From Bacteroidota bacterium (GTDB taxonomy: Bacteria > Bacteroidota > Bacteroidia > CAMBQF01): a stretch of 23,259 bases of DNA. The notes beneath the pieces are model-generated. The model saw only the letters and a program-made list of their open reading frames with translations, was not told the DNA's origin and did no database searches. Positions within the stretch are counted from its first letter, which is position 1; the number at the start of each line of letters is the position of its first letter. Below are positions 7,629-16,419 of this stretch, piece after piece. Location of the stretch: positions 1 through 23,259 of the forward strand of contig JAIXUZ010000263.1 of the NCBI GenBank assembly GCA_027483285.1, in the 5' to 3' direction. The position numbers and the translations under genes were made by a program.

Positions 7629-8243
7629 TTATTGATTTGCCTTACCCAGCAATTCTACCATCTCCTTACTCAGCGCTTGTGCCTTATCTGCCGCATACCA
7701 TTTGTGTAAATGAACAATAAACTCATCGTGCGCCATACCTTCAGCTTTTAGTTTATTAACTAATGCTTGAGCTTCTGCAGGCCTTGCCCCCCACTCTCCG
7801 GTAAGTTCAAAATTGCTGTTTAGCTGCACAAGTTTAGGAATAGACCTGCTGCCGTTGGTTAAAAACTGGTCTATAAGTTCCGGGTTTTGGTCGCGGTATA
7901 GTAAGTGCAATTGCAGCTTCCCTTCAGACTCCTCGGCAATGCGCTGCAATACCGAAAGTATCTGAGACGAATCTCCACACCAGGGTTCAGTAATAATAAG
8001 CCAGTGCACAGGCTTTGTTATGGAATTAATTGCAGCAATTACATCAGGAGTAAGCGTATATGTTTTATATATGCGCCTTGCGCGTTGCAGGTTAAGTGTA
8101 TAATACTCAAACTTTGGTATTTGGTCTGCCTGGGGCAAAACAGAATTTACTTCTACTGCCTTTTCAAAAGCATCCATGTAGGCGTTATATTCTAACGCAT
8201 TATCTGCATAAGCCTTATAATTTACTATTGTATCTGCTGCCAT
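7629..8243 (-). CDS. Thioredoxin-fold family protein with WCGDS motif
   Basis: 204 residues from the ATG at 8243. The N-terminal 75 residues are helical. The thioredoxin fold then begins with VHWLIITEPWCGDSSQ at 79-94. The active site has one Cys (C89) in C-G-D-S and lacks the second Cys of a CXXC, which fits the thioredoxin-like proteins usually annotated 'thioredoxin family protein' with a W-C-G-D motif. The cis-Pro loop is RSIPKL at about 133-138. A monothiol or non-redox role is therefore likely. The frame opens ten codons further upstream, but a candidate -7 box overlaps that extension, so the downstream ATG is preferred. No signal peptide: cytoplasmic. Confidence 0.85.
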   Translation of the reverse strand: MAADTIVNYKAYADNALEYNAYMDAFEKAVEVNSVLPQADQIPKFEYYTLNLQRARRIYKTYTLTPDVIAAINSITKPVHWLIITEPWCGDSSQILSVLQRIAEESEGKLQLHLLYRDQNPELIDQFLTNGSRSIPKLVQLNSNFELTGEWGARPAEAQALVNKLKAEGMAHDEFIVHLHKWYAADKAQALSKEMVELLGKANQ

Positions 8244-8262
8244 AGCTAATTTAATTATGTAG

Positions 8263-8270
8263 CAAAAATA
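8263..8270 (-). promoter_or_regulatory. Putative -7 box of the thioredoxin-fold gene (TATTTTTG)
   Basis: Read on the minus strand this is TATTTTTG, matching TAnnTTTG, 19 nt before the ATG at 8243. No -33 TTG at the standard distance was found. Confidence 0.4.
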
Positions 8271-8404
8271 CAACAGGCCAAGAGAGTAGAATATGATAAA
8301 TGTTAGAAATCTGTATTAAGTAACCTATGTTACCAAGCTAATTGGTGAGCTACACCATAAGGTTAAAGAATTGCCTCTGGATGCACTATAAGGCATGATA
8401 CTAT

Positions 8405-9553
8405 CTACAACAAACGCATAACCCTGTGCCTGTTAAACAAGGTATACCCTACCCCAAACTCAATGCAGTCGGCCTTGGCAAAGTGGGTTTTAAGGGTTAG
8501 GTTTACCAGCAAGCCATAAGGCAAACGGTAGCGCCAGCCTATGCGGCTATAAATGCTGCCATCGCCTTTGTAAAAGGTGTAAGGGTAAACACCGGCTTGG
8601 AAAAGGAATGATAGTTTTCCCAGCCACAAATCGTACCCAAAGGCAATGCCGGGGCGTATTGTTTGATAATAAGTGGGTTGTACCTGAGGGTTATTACGCT
8701 CCATTACCGTCTTTATAGACCGGTCGTTAAATGCCTCAAACGTAAGGGTAAGCCCACTTTTAATACCTATGGCTTTGGTTATATTGAACATTAGGCCATT
8801 TACAAAATAGCCCTTCCCATCGGGCGGGTAAATCTCTTTACGGCCAACTGTGGCTATTATAGAGTAGATGAATTGCTTATTGGGTTGAAACTCTATTTTA
8901 GGGTAAAGCGTAGGCGTAGGTGCAGGCTGAAAACGGTATAATAGCCCAGCGGTAACCGCAGGCAAATTTAGGCCCAGGTTGGGCGTGCGGAATGCCCCGT
9001 TTGAAAAATGCGTTATACTAACCCCTGTGTTAAAAAACAGCCTTGGGGTTAGGCATTGCTCAAACAACAGCTGAAAGTTAACCAGCGCGTTGAAATGGCT
9101 GCCTATGGTAACATTTTTGTGGTTATCGTCCTTGTCAAAAGTTTTACTAAGGTAACCTATACCACTGCCAAGGCTAAAACGCAAGTGTGCTCCGCGGTTG
9201 CCTGCAATGTTAAAGCGGTTAAAGCCGTATATACCATTGGCTGTGCCAAGCACCCCGTTGTAGCCAAGGTTGTAGTGCAAAAAGCTAACACCCACTACCG
9301 CGTGCTTATAAAAGGTGTGCCAGTGGCGCTTGCCCGAAATGGGTTTTGAAACCGTAACCTCAAATGCTTGTGTATGCTGGCGTTGCAGGTATGATACTGT
9401 AGGGCTATGTGCCCACAAAAAGCCGCCAAACCATTTGGCCTCTAGTTGCAGGTTATCAAAGCGCTTGTTACGGGTACTATCCAGCTGTTGTGCTGTTGCC
9501 CATATGGGTAGCAACCCACCAATAACAATTGCTATGTAAAGCAGCTTTTTCAA
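8405..9553 (-). CDS. PagL-like lipid A 3-O-deacylase (acyloxyacyl hydrolase)
   Basis: 382 residues from a TTG at 9553 (TTG AAA AAG gives MKKLLYIAIVIGG, a proper signal peptide ending near ATAQQ). The protein is rich in amphipathic beta strands, as in an outer-membrane barrel. The segment SITHFSNGAFRTPNLGLNLP at about 179-198 has the PagL catalytic His-x-Ser-Asn (H182, S184, N185), and the LGSGIGYLSKTFD block at about 128-140 is also typical of the family (PF09411). PagL removes the 3-O acyl chain of lipid A in the outer membrane. Bacterial PagL is normally about 150-190 residues; this one has about 170 extra barrel-like residues at the C-terminus. It is flanked upstream by a terminator and its own promoter, so it is probably transcribed alone. 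Confidence 0.8.
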   Translation of the reverse strand: MKKLLYIAIVIGGLLPIWATAQQLDSTRNKRFDNLQLEAKWFGGFLWAHSPTVSYLQRQHTQAFEVTVSKPISGKRHWHTFYKHAVVGVSFLHYNLGYNGVLGTANGIYGFNRFNIAGNRGAHLRFSLGSGIGYLSKTFDKDDNHKNVTIGSHFNALVNFQLLFEQCLTPRLFFNTGVSITHFSNGAFRTPNLGLNLPAVTAGLLYRFQPAPTPTLYPKIEFQPNKQFIYSIIATVGRKEIYPPDGKGYFVNGLMFNITKAIGIKSGLTLTFEAFNDRSIKTVMERNNPQVQPTYYQTIRPGIAFGYDLWLGKLSFLFQAGVYPYTFYKGDGSIYSRIGWRYRLPYGLLVNLTLKTHFAKADCIEFGVGYTLFNRHRVMRLL

Positions 9554-9559
9554 AACAAG

Positions 9560-9589
9560 CAAATATAGGTGTATTAGGCTAATTGTCAA
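9560..9589 (-). promoter_or_regulatory. Full -33/-7 promoter of the PagL-like gene
   Basis: On the minus strand, TTG at 9589-9587 is followed by exactly 19 nt and then TATATTTG at 9567-9560. This is the best -33/-7 pair in the window. Transcription would start about 9556, only a few bases before the TTG start codon at 9553. Confidence 0.7.
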
Positions 9590-9594
9590 TAAAC

Positions 9595-9630
9595 AAAAAG
9601 CCCCGCCCTGTAAACAGGGCGGGGCTTTTT
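9595..9630 (-). terminator. Strong intrinsic terminator of the T9SS-protein gene
   Basis: AGCCCCGCCCTG (9599-9610) pairs perfectly with CAGGGCGGGGCT (9615-9626) around a TAAA loop. The flanking AAAAAG/CTTTTT extend the stem to 16 bp and supply a U-tract in either direction. It lies 20 nt past the stop of the large gene. Confidence 0.93.
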
Positions 9631-9649
9631 AATAGGAACTATAACCTAA

Positions 9650-12600
9650 TTAGTCGCGAATAACTTTAACATTCGTAGCGCGGCCATCTTCTGCAATTAT
9701 GCGAACGATGTACATGCCTGATGCAAAGCGGCTAAAGTCGATTGAGTTATTGTAAGCACCAACAAAGTTGGTTAGGTTTTGAGTGTATAACACTTTACCT
9801 GTTACATCAACAACATTCAACGAGTAGCCTTGTGCTTTTGCTGAGTTAAAGAACACGTTAACCAAACCGTTGGTTGGGTTAGGGAATATGTTCAATTGGT
9901 CAACTACGTTTTCGTCAACACCTACACATTTCTGAACTACTACGTTAACAGTAGTGTCTGAAGTACCACAAGCATTGGTTACAGTTAACTTAACGCTAAC
10001 AGTGCCTGTAGTTTGGTATACGTGAGAAGTGTTTTCGGCAGATGATGTTTGGTCTGGTGAATCACCAAAATCCCAGAAGAATGAAGCACCATTGCTGAAA
10101 GCTGACTCATTGAAGAAAGTTAAAGCCTGGCATTGTGCAGTGTAGCTAAAAGATGCAACTGGTAAACCATTAACATCAATATCTTCTGTCACAGTACCGT
10201 AGCAACCACCACCGTTGTTTACAGTGTATGTTGCATTAAAAGCACCGGGAGTGGTTGGAGTAAACACACCGCTACCGCTAACATCGCCAGACCATGAACC
10301 ACCTGCCGGAGTTGCAGATAAAGTTACAGGAGCGTCGTCTTCACAAATTATAGCCGGAACTGTAATAGTAGCAACAACTGCTGGTTGAACGTTTACTGAA
10401 GTAGTAGCTACACCCTGGCAACCATTTTCTACAACTGTTAAGTTTACAGTACAAGCACCTGCTACGCTTGGGCAGAAGATACCGTCTGATGTTACGCTGT
10501 TAGCGCATGTGCTGCTCCAGAAACCATCTATGTCAGCCTCAAGTTGGAAGCAAGAATCAGATACGCAGTATGGACCGCTTGTAGTGATTTGTGCAATCGG
10601 ATTTGGGTTGATAACGATAATTAAAGGTTGAGAGAACAAGCTGGTGCCGCAACCGTTGGTAGCCGATACTATAAAAGAAGCATCGCCAAAGAAGTTAGAA
10701 GCCCAGTTAACGTTAACAGAAGTACCAGAAGTTGGAGGAGGTGTTTCAAACGCACCAGCAGGAGTAATAGACCAGGTGTATGAAGTAGCACCTGCAACAG
10801 GAACTACAAATACAGTAGTGTTTGGTCCATCCTGGCACTGGCTAGAAATACCTAGTGGTACTGATGGAGTTGCAGGAACATCACCTACGTTAAGTGTTAA
10901 AGTAGATGGAGAAGAGCAACCACCCGCTGGGGTGTAAAGGATTGTGTAAGTACCAACACCGTTAGATGGGGTAAACAAACCTGAAGCGCTAACATCATCA
11001 CCGCTGAAAGTACCACCGGCAGGAGAAGCTGTTAACTGAATTGAGCCACCGGCACAAGCAACAGAAACAGGATCAATAGATGATGGAGTAGTAGCGTTGA
11101 TAGTTACTGTGTAAGTTGAAGATACTATACCATCACCGCAAGAGTTTGAACCTTCAACAGTAATATCGGCAGTACCAACAAAGTTAGGATCCCAGGTTAC
11201 AGTACCGGTAGAACCTGTGCCGTTAATAGTAGCGCCGTTGGCCGGAGTTGTAACAATTGTCCAGGTATAGCTAGTAGAAGCTGGGTCGCCGGCTGATGTA
11301 TAGTCGGTTGGAACAGCGCCTTGGCACAAGCTGTTAGGACCAGCAGGAGTACCTGCCTGGCCTGGTAGTGGAGTAACAACAATATCTAATGAAGTTGAGA
11401 ACGCACCAGTACCACACTCATTAACACCAGCAGTAACAAGTGATGCAGTGCCTGAGAAGGTATTGTCAAAGTTAACAACAACAGAAGTACCAGTACCGGT
11501 AACAGTACCAGCATTAGATGGAGTTAAAATCCAGTTGTAAGAGTCTGCACCTGCAATTGAAGCGATAGTGTAAGTCTCATCGGCAGGGTTAAAGCAAAGA
11601 GCGGCGTTACCTGTTGGAGCAGTTGCTACAGAAGGTAGGTCCTGAATAGTGATAGAAATAGTATCAGCTACAGTACAACCGTTAGTGTTTATAGTATAGT
11701 AAATTTCCCAAGTACCAACACCGGCAGCTGATGGATCAAACACACCGTTAAATTGGTCGGTAATACCTGCACCGTTGCTGGTAAATGTACCACCTGCATT
11801 AGCAGCTATAATATTGAAAGGAGCATCAGCTAAACAAGCATCAGCCGGAGCACCAATTGATGGGTCTGGCATTGATATGTTTATAGTAGCCTGGTAGTCA
11901 CCATCGCCACCGCTACAATCAAACGTTGTTAGGTCGTTGTTAAAGTCTGGTGCAACAAAGAAGTGGTAAATACCAGGTCCAAGAATTGCAGTAGCTGTAA
12001 CAACGTCGCAAGGTGCACCGTTAGCTTGAGCTAATAATTGAATGTTATTACAATCATCGTTCACAATGAACAATTGTGGAGAGAAGTCTGCCTGAACAGT
12101 CCAGCTAACTGAAGTAGTAGAAGTAATAGTATACTCGTACCAGTCAGTATCGCGGGTGTTACCGTCAAAGTAGCTTGTACCTATAACAGTTTCGTTGCAC
12201 GATAGGGTTTGGTATGCAGCAGGTAAACCTTGATTAAATACCAGGTTACAACCATCGTTATCAGTGCCAAAGCAAGCTTCAATTTCTGGAGTACCAACAC
12301 CCGGAACAAAGTCGCAATCGTAAGCACATAATTCAAATGTACCTGTACCGCCACCAAATTGGAAGTATTGAATCCAAATTGTATCGCCAGGAGTTAAGCC
12401 TGTTAAGTCTAAGGCAGGTAAAAAGCCCGGACCATCATCATCGCTACAAGCTACTTCTACCAAGTTGTTACAATCAACACCTGTGTAGGCAGCCATAACA
12501 CCGTCAGTAATTGTACCGGCAAGAGCGTCTAAAGAAACGTTACCACTTGCTGGTGCAATTAAATAGAACCATACATCCTGTGTAGCTACATCAAAATAGC

Positions 12601-15007
12601 AGCTTGGAGAGATTCCGCTACCACCACCTGGGCAGTAAAGAGTATTTAAGTTGTCAAAAGCTTGTGCATTACAGCTTTGGCCTACAGTAAGTTCAATAGC
12701 GCCGCAAGCATTAATATTTGGATTTACGTTAGCAGCTGGTTGAACATCTACTAATACATTGTAGTTGTTTAAACCACCTACAGGGAAACCATCTTCGTTA
12801 GGGGCAACAAATACAATATAAGTACCGGCACATACGTTTACAGTAGAAACTGTAGTATTACAAGTTGCGCCAAATGGGCTTGTTTGGTTATCAACAAAAA
12901 CCAGGTTATTACAACCAGCGCTAATATCAAGAACGCCTAATTGGGCTGGGAAATCGCTGTTTAAGGTAACAGTTACTGTTGATGCTGAACCTACAGTAAA
13001 GGTATACCAATCGGTATCGCGCAAAGTGTTAGACCAACCGGTACCTGATACAGGAACACCCGGAGTAATTGGTTCGTAAGCCTCAGGAGTTGAGTTACAG
13101 CCACCGTTAGCGTCGCCACCGTTAATTTCGTTTTCAGCAACGGCACCTTGTGGAACATCAAAACAACCTGTAGAGAATAAACCTACTAAGCTAAAGCCGC
13201 TGGTATCAGTTAATGAACAACGGGTTTGAACCTGGAACTCGTAAGCGGTTTGAGAAGCTAAACCGTTTAATATAGTGCTTGATGTTGGGTCTGCAAAGTT
13301 ACCAACTGTAATCCAGTTAGGGTCGCCAACCGCACGGTATTGTACATCGTAAGATTGAGCACCTGAAACTAATGTCCAGTTAAGTTGAGCTTGAGATGTA
13401 CCAACAAAAGTTGAAAATACAGGGTTAGGAGCTAAACATGATGGAGCTGCAGTTACATTAATTGTATAATCTTCAAACTCACCGTAGATATAAGGTCCGC
13501 AAGGGTTTGGAGCTGGGTCACCACCAAAAGTAGAATTGTAACGAACAGCAACACGTAAACGCTTGGTACCTAAAGTAGTGTTTACAGGTAAAGTAATAGA
13601 ACCATTAGCTAAATCGGCAACAACATCTACCGCTACTGTAGTAGAAACTAACTCACCTAAATCAGTAAAGTCGTTATCGTTGTTTAAGTCAACCCATACA
13701 TCAATAACATCGCCAGTGTAATTAGGAGGACCAACAAATGCTGTGTAAGCTGTTGGAACACCTGCCTGCACATCGGTGCTTAAGCTGGTCCAATCCTGGT
13801 ATCCGTTAGCGCCATAACCATTATCAACAGGGTTATTGATGGTGCCTAAGGTAAAACCAGAAATGTACTCATCTGGAGTAGTAACCGTTGGAATACAGTA
13901 AGGAGGAGGAGGAGGAGGAATATTAAAAGTAACGTTAAAGTAACGTATGTTACCTGTAATAATTGCGTCATCATCACAAGCGCGCAAATTCCAAACACCG
14001 TTAGGGTCCTGTCCGTTGTTAAAGTTGTTTAGGTCGCCTTCAGGCAAGTAATCGCCATTAAAAGGAGCTACACCGGCAGTAACCGGGGTAGAAGCAGACA
14101 TTATAAAGCGAGTGGTTTGTGTACACAAGCCATCGTTAACACCATAGTTATCACCATTTCCACCATTGTCAGTTGTTAATTCAACTATAGTGCCTGTAGG
14201 CGATTCTAAGAAAACATCAAGGTCTTCGTCCCAACCATGGGTAATAATTATTTCAGCAGAAAGTAAGGTAGTAGTACCTGTTAAAGGTGCTAAACCAGAA
14301 ACTGTTGTAGAGGCAATAGCATTAGTTGGGCACGCACCATCTGGTATAACAATGTTTAGGCCACAAGCTGAAGGAAAATCGATAGTGTTTGAACCACCAC
14401 CACCGCCACCGGTGCCTGTAGTAACAACAACATCGTCAATTTGCCAGTACCAAGCACAGCCATCTGTTAATTCAAGGTAATTCCAACGTAAAAAAACATT
14501 ACCACCTACGTATGGGGTAAGGTCATACGTTAAAGTTAAATTACCCACAACACCAGCTCCACTGGCAGGGGCGTCGTTTGTTTGTGCGTAAAGTACTGTC
14601 CAGTTAACGCCATCGGTACTAACAGCAAATTCAGCGTCGCCGGCACCAAAATAATCCTGGAAGTTACTTTTAAACGATACACTTGCACTTGTAGCTCCTG
14701 CAAGGCTAATGGCCGGAGAAAGTAAATCCGCATCCCAAAAGGTATTATTGCAAGAAGCATCAGAAGTTGCCATTGCAGCATTTCCTGTACCACCAGTATA
14801 GTTATCAACATAAAGACCATTAACAAATAAACCCGAGGTATTGCTATCCCAAAGGTTTCCGTCTCCAAAATTATCAACTGTGGTCATACCCCATGGGGCA
14901 GCACCTTCAAAATCTTGTGAATAAACAACCGTTTGTGCATTTAACGACCAAATAGCCATTAAAGCCAAACATAGTGTTGTTATTCTTTTTAAATATATGT
15001 TTTTCAT
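9650..15007 (-). CDS. Large multidomain T9SS-secreted adhesin-like protein
   Basis: 1785 residues. Signal peptide 1-24 (SLNAQ). Domains in order: a jelly-roll/MAM-like module about 28-196; a poly-Gly linker; a proprotein-convertase P-domain about 207-362 (HGWDEDLDVFLESPTGT, GVWNLRACDD); a PPPPPP linker; a GEVED domain about 423-516 (VWVDLNNDNDFTD, EFEDYTINV); fibronectin III about 520-614; three PPC-like modules about 620-1045 (DTDWYTFTV, QDVWFYLIAP, DTDWYEYTI). A long tandem of Ig/PKD-like repeats follows to about 1640, then a PKD domain (FFWDFGDSP) and the C-terminal T9SS type A sorting domain from about 1713 (LNIFPNPTNG...GMYIVRI...VKVIRD). No catalytic domain is seen, so a structural or adhesive cell-surface role is likely. 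It follows the 162-residue secreted protein by 26 nt. Confidence 0.93.
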   Translation of the reverse strand: MKNIYLKRITTLCLALMAIWSLNAQTVVYSQDFEGAAPWGMTTVDNFGDGNLWDSNTSGLFVNGLYVDNYTGGTGNAAMATSDASCNNTFWDADLLSPAISLAGATSASVSFKSNFQDYFGAGDAEFAVSTDGVNWTVLYAQTNDAPASGAGVVGNLTLTYDLTPYVGGNVFLRWNYLELTDGCAWYWQIDDVVVTTGTGGGGGGSNTIDFPSACGLNIVIPDGACPTNAIASTTVSGLAPLTGTTTLLSAEIIITHGWDEDLDVFLESPTGTIVELTTDNGGNGDNYGVNDGLCTQTTRFIMSASTPVTAGVAPFNGDYLPEGDLNNFNNGQDPNGVWNLRACDDDAIITGNIRYFNVTFNIPPPPPPYCIPTVTTPDEYISGFTLGTINNPVDNGYGANGYQDWTSLSTDVQAGVPTAYTAFVGPPNYTGDVIDVWVDLNNDNDFTDLGELVSTTVAVDVVADLANGSITLPVNTTLGTKRLRVAVRYNSTFGGDPAPNPCGPYIYGEFEDYTINVTAAPSCLAPNPVFSTFVGTSQAQLNWTLVSGAQSYDVQYRAVGDPNWITVGNFADPTSSTILNGLASQTAYEFQVQTRCSLTDTSGFSLVGLFSTGCFDVPQGAVAENEINGGDANGGCNSTPEAYEPITPGVPVSGTGWSNTLRDTDWYTFTVGSASTVTVTLNSDFPAQLGVLDISAGCNNLVFVDNQTSPFGATCNTTVSTVNVCAGTYIVFVAPNEDGFPVGGLNNYNVLVDVQPAANVNPNINACGAIELTVGQSCNAQAFDNLNTLYCPGGGSGISPSCYFDVATQDVWFYLIAPASGNVSLDALAGTITDGVMAAYTGVDCNNLVEVACSDDDGPGFLPALDLTGLTPGDTIWIQYFQFGGGTGTFELCAYDCDFVPGVGTPEIEACFGTDNDGCNLVFNQGLPAAYQTLSCNETVIGTSYFDGNTRDTDWYEYTITSTTSVSWTVQADFSPQLFIVNDDCNNIQLLAQANGAPCDVVTATAILGPGIYHFFVAPDFNNDLTTFDCSGGDGDYQATINISMPDPSIGAPADACLADAPFNIIAANAGGTFTSNGAGITDQFNGVFDPSAAGVGTWEIYYTINTNGCTVADTISITIQDLPSVATAPTGNAALCFNPADETYTIASIAGADSYNWILTPSNAGTVTGTGTSVVVNFDNTFSGTASLVTAGVNECGTGAFSTSLDIVVTPLPGQAGTPAGPNSLCQGAVPTDYTSAGDPASTSYTWTIVTTPANGATINGTGSTGTVTWDPNFVGTADITVEGSNSCGDGIVSSTYTVTINATTPSSIDPVSVACAGGSIQLTASPAGGTFSGDDVSASGLFTPSNGVGTYTILYTPAGGCSSPSTLTLNVGDVPATPSVPLGISSQCQDGPNTTVFVVPVAGATSYTWSITPAGAFETPPPTSGTSVNVNWASNFFGDASFIVSATNGCGTSLFSQPLIIVINPNPIAQITTSGPYCVSDSCFQLEADIDGFWSSTCANSVTSDGIFCPSVAGACTVNLTVVENGCQGVATTSVNVQPAVVATITVPAIICEDDAPVTLSATPAGGSWSGDVSGSGVFTPTTPGAFNATYTVNNGGGCYGTVTEDIDVNGLPVASFSYTAQCQALTFFNESAFSNGASFFWDFGDSPDQTSSAENTSHVYQTTGTVSVKLTVTNACGTSDTTVNVVVQKCVGVDENVVDQLNIFPNPTNGLVNVFFNSAKAQGYSLNVVDVTGKVLYTQNLTNFVGAYNNSIDFSRFASGMYIVRIIAEDGRATNVKVIRD

Positions 15008-15033
15008 AGTTTGATATATGATTAGTAAGTGCC

Positions 15034-15522
15034 TTATTTTTTCTCTGGAACAGAAAGTCTTTTTTGCTCTTTTTTCAAGTCAACCAACCTATTTTCCAGG
15101 GCTGATTTGGTAGTAGCAGAAATGCCATCTTTCTTAAGCTTTGCTTCAATATCAGCAATATCACGGTTAACCTGTTCAAGCTGGCTAATAGGCGCAGCTG
15201 TTACAGGCCTAGCAGGCTTGCTACTTACTGTTGCAGCTGGTTTACCTGGGTTTGTAACAGGGGCTGGCTTAGCTGCAGCAGCATCGCGCTTAGCGTTACC
15301 GCTGGCGGCAGTGCTGGTAGGATTAACCGAAAGATTTGGCTTAGCGTCTTTTTTGTCGACGATAATACCGGCACCCTCCTTAGTAGGAGAAAGTTGCTGC
15401 TGGGCATTTTGTTTGCCATCGGCCTGAGTTCCTTGTGTTGCTTGGCCAAACGCATGACCGGCAAACACAACAAGCGACATCAGGAGCAGCTTTTTAAAAG
15501 ATTGGGAAGCTGTGTGATTCAT
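15034..15522 (-). CDS. Hypothetical secreted protein with low-complexity middle and C-terminal coiled coil
   Basis: 162 residues. Signal peptide at about 1-27 (KKLLLMSLVVFAGHAFGQ). The middle (about 30-112) is disordered and rich in Gln, Ala, Pro and Lys. The end (ISQLEQVNRDIADIEAKLKKDG and LENRLVDLKKEQKRL) is a predicted coiled coil. Its stop lies 26 nt before the T9SS protein start with no terminator between, so the two are probably cotranscribed. It might be an accessory or spacer protein for the adhesin, but no family is recognised. Confidence 0.75.
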   Translation of the reverse strand: MNHTASQSFKKLLLMSLVVFAGHAFGQATQGTQADGKQNAQQQLSPTKEGAGIIVDKKDAKPNLSVNPTSTAASGNAKRDAAAAKPAPVTNPGKPAATVSSKPARPVTAAPISQLEQVNRDIADIEAKLKKDGISATTKSALENRLVDLKKEQKRLSVPEKK

Positions 15523-15578
15523 AAAAATTACGCTTTAATTGGTTAGTTCCAAACTAAAAATAGATGAATTTCAATTAG

Positions 15579-15586
15579 CAAATATA
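15579..15586 (-). promoter_or_regulatory. Putative -7 box for the 15.5-9.65 kb operon (TATATTTG)
   Basis: TATATTTG on the minus strand matches TAnnTTTG, 57 nt before the ATG at 15522. No -33 TTG lies at 19 nt; the nearest upstream TTGs are at 11 and 15 nt. Confidence 0.45.
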
Positions 15587-15780
15587 TTATTATTATGCAA
15601 TCAAGAAGAAAAACTTAACTTTTTTTTACCCACTATCGGTTATTATTAATGCCACAACCTGCAATGCCAATCAAATTAGCTTCTTTAAAAAATATTTTTT
15701 AACACCTACCATGCATGTAAACCATATTGGTACTTTTACATCTATCCAATACTAATACATATAGGCACGTTTTATACCCA

Positions 15781-16314
15781 ATGAAAACCCTGTACCTTAT
15801 ACGTCACGCTAAATCAAGTTGGGACAACCCCAATATAACCGACTTTGAAAGGCCCCTTAACGACCGCGGTCGCTCGGCCGCTCCCAAAATGGCCCAATAC
15901 CTTATTAATAAGGGTATTAAACCACAACTCTTAGTTTCCAGCCCTGCAACAAGGGCCATTGGCACTGCACTAATTTTTGCCGATAAATTTGGTGTTCCGC
16001 AAAAAAACATCCTCAGTATCCCTAAAATATACAATTCAAACAATATAGAGTTGATGGAGGTTATCCGTGAAATGGATGACAAATACGATAGCATCATGCT
16101 ATTTGGGCACGATACTTCTATAACTGTGGTTACTGAAGAACTTAGCAACCAGCGCTTTTTGCATTTTCCTACCTGCGGTGCAGCGGGTATTAAGTTAAAC
16201 GTTGATAGCTGGAAAGAAGTAGCTGACGGCTGTGGCACTTTAGCGTTTTTTTATTTCCCCAAGGGCATTGCCGATGAGATGAAGGCACAAAAAAAAGCCC
16301 TTAAAACCAAATAA
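15781..16314 (+). CDS. sixA: SixA-like phosphohistidine phosphatase
   Basis: 177 residues from the ATG at 15781; the frame is open 18 codons further upstream, but that part is not conserved-looking. Histidine phosphatase superfamily: the catalytic RHA motif is at 8-10 (H9 nucleophile), KSSWDNP and DFERPLNDRG are at 11-30, Arg58 is in SSPATRA, and the second His is H110 in LFGHD. E. coli SixA removes phosphate from His of phosphotransfer proteins. Bacteroidota homologues next to ppk1 are often annotated the same way, but their substrate is uncertain. The following gene is ppk1, in the same direction, 105 nt on. Confidence 0.88.
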   Translation: MKTLYLIRHAKSSWDNPNITDFERPLNDRGRSAAPKMAQYLINKGIKPQLLVSSPATRAIGTALIFADKFGVPQKNILSIPKIYNSNNIELMEVIREMDDKYDSIMLFGHDTSITVVTEELSNQRFLHFPTCGAAGIKLNVDSWKEVADGCGTLAFFYFPKGIADEMKAQKKALKTK

Positions 16315-16395
16315 TAAACCACCGTTATTATTATAACCAATGTTAAATTTTAGCCTGTTCATTAAATTTAACATAAACTTAGCTTAACATTAAGT

Positions 16396-16403
16396 TAACT
16401 TTG
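16396..16403 (+). promoter_or_regulatory. Putative -7 box of ppk1 (TAACTTTG)
   Basis: TAACTTTG matches TAnnTTTG, 17 nt before the ATG at 16420. The upstream 60 nt carry several TTAACAT/TTAAATTT-like motifs but no clear -33 TTG. It suggests ppk1 can be transcribed separately from sixA. Confidence 0.5.
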
Positions 16404-16419
16404 CAGCTTATTATAGTAT

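Noticed and set aside
8320..8346. Small overlapping hairpins (GTAAC/GTTAC and ACCAA/TTGGT) after the PagL-like gene
   Set aside because: Stems are only 5 bp and no U-tract follows, so not a convincing terminator.
9056..9539. Plus-strand ORFs opposite the PagL-like gene
   Set aside because: They are antisense shadows with no recognisable family or start signals; the minus strand has a signal peptide, catalytic motif and promoter.
13901..13919. GGA microsatellite as a phase-variation switch
   Set aside because: The unit is a trinucleotide inside a coding poly-Pro linker, so length changes would not shift the frame.
10644..14480. Plus-strand ORFs inside the T9SS gene
   Set aside because: Low-complexity antisense frames caused by the Thr/Val/Gly-rich coding strand.
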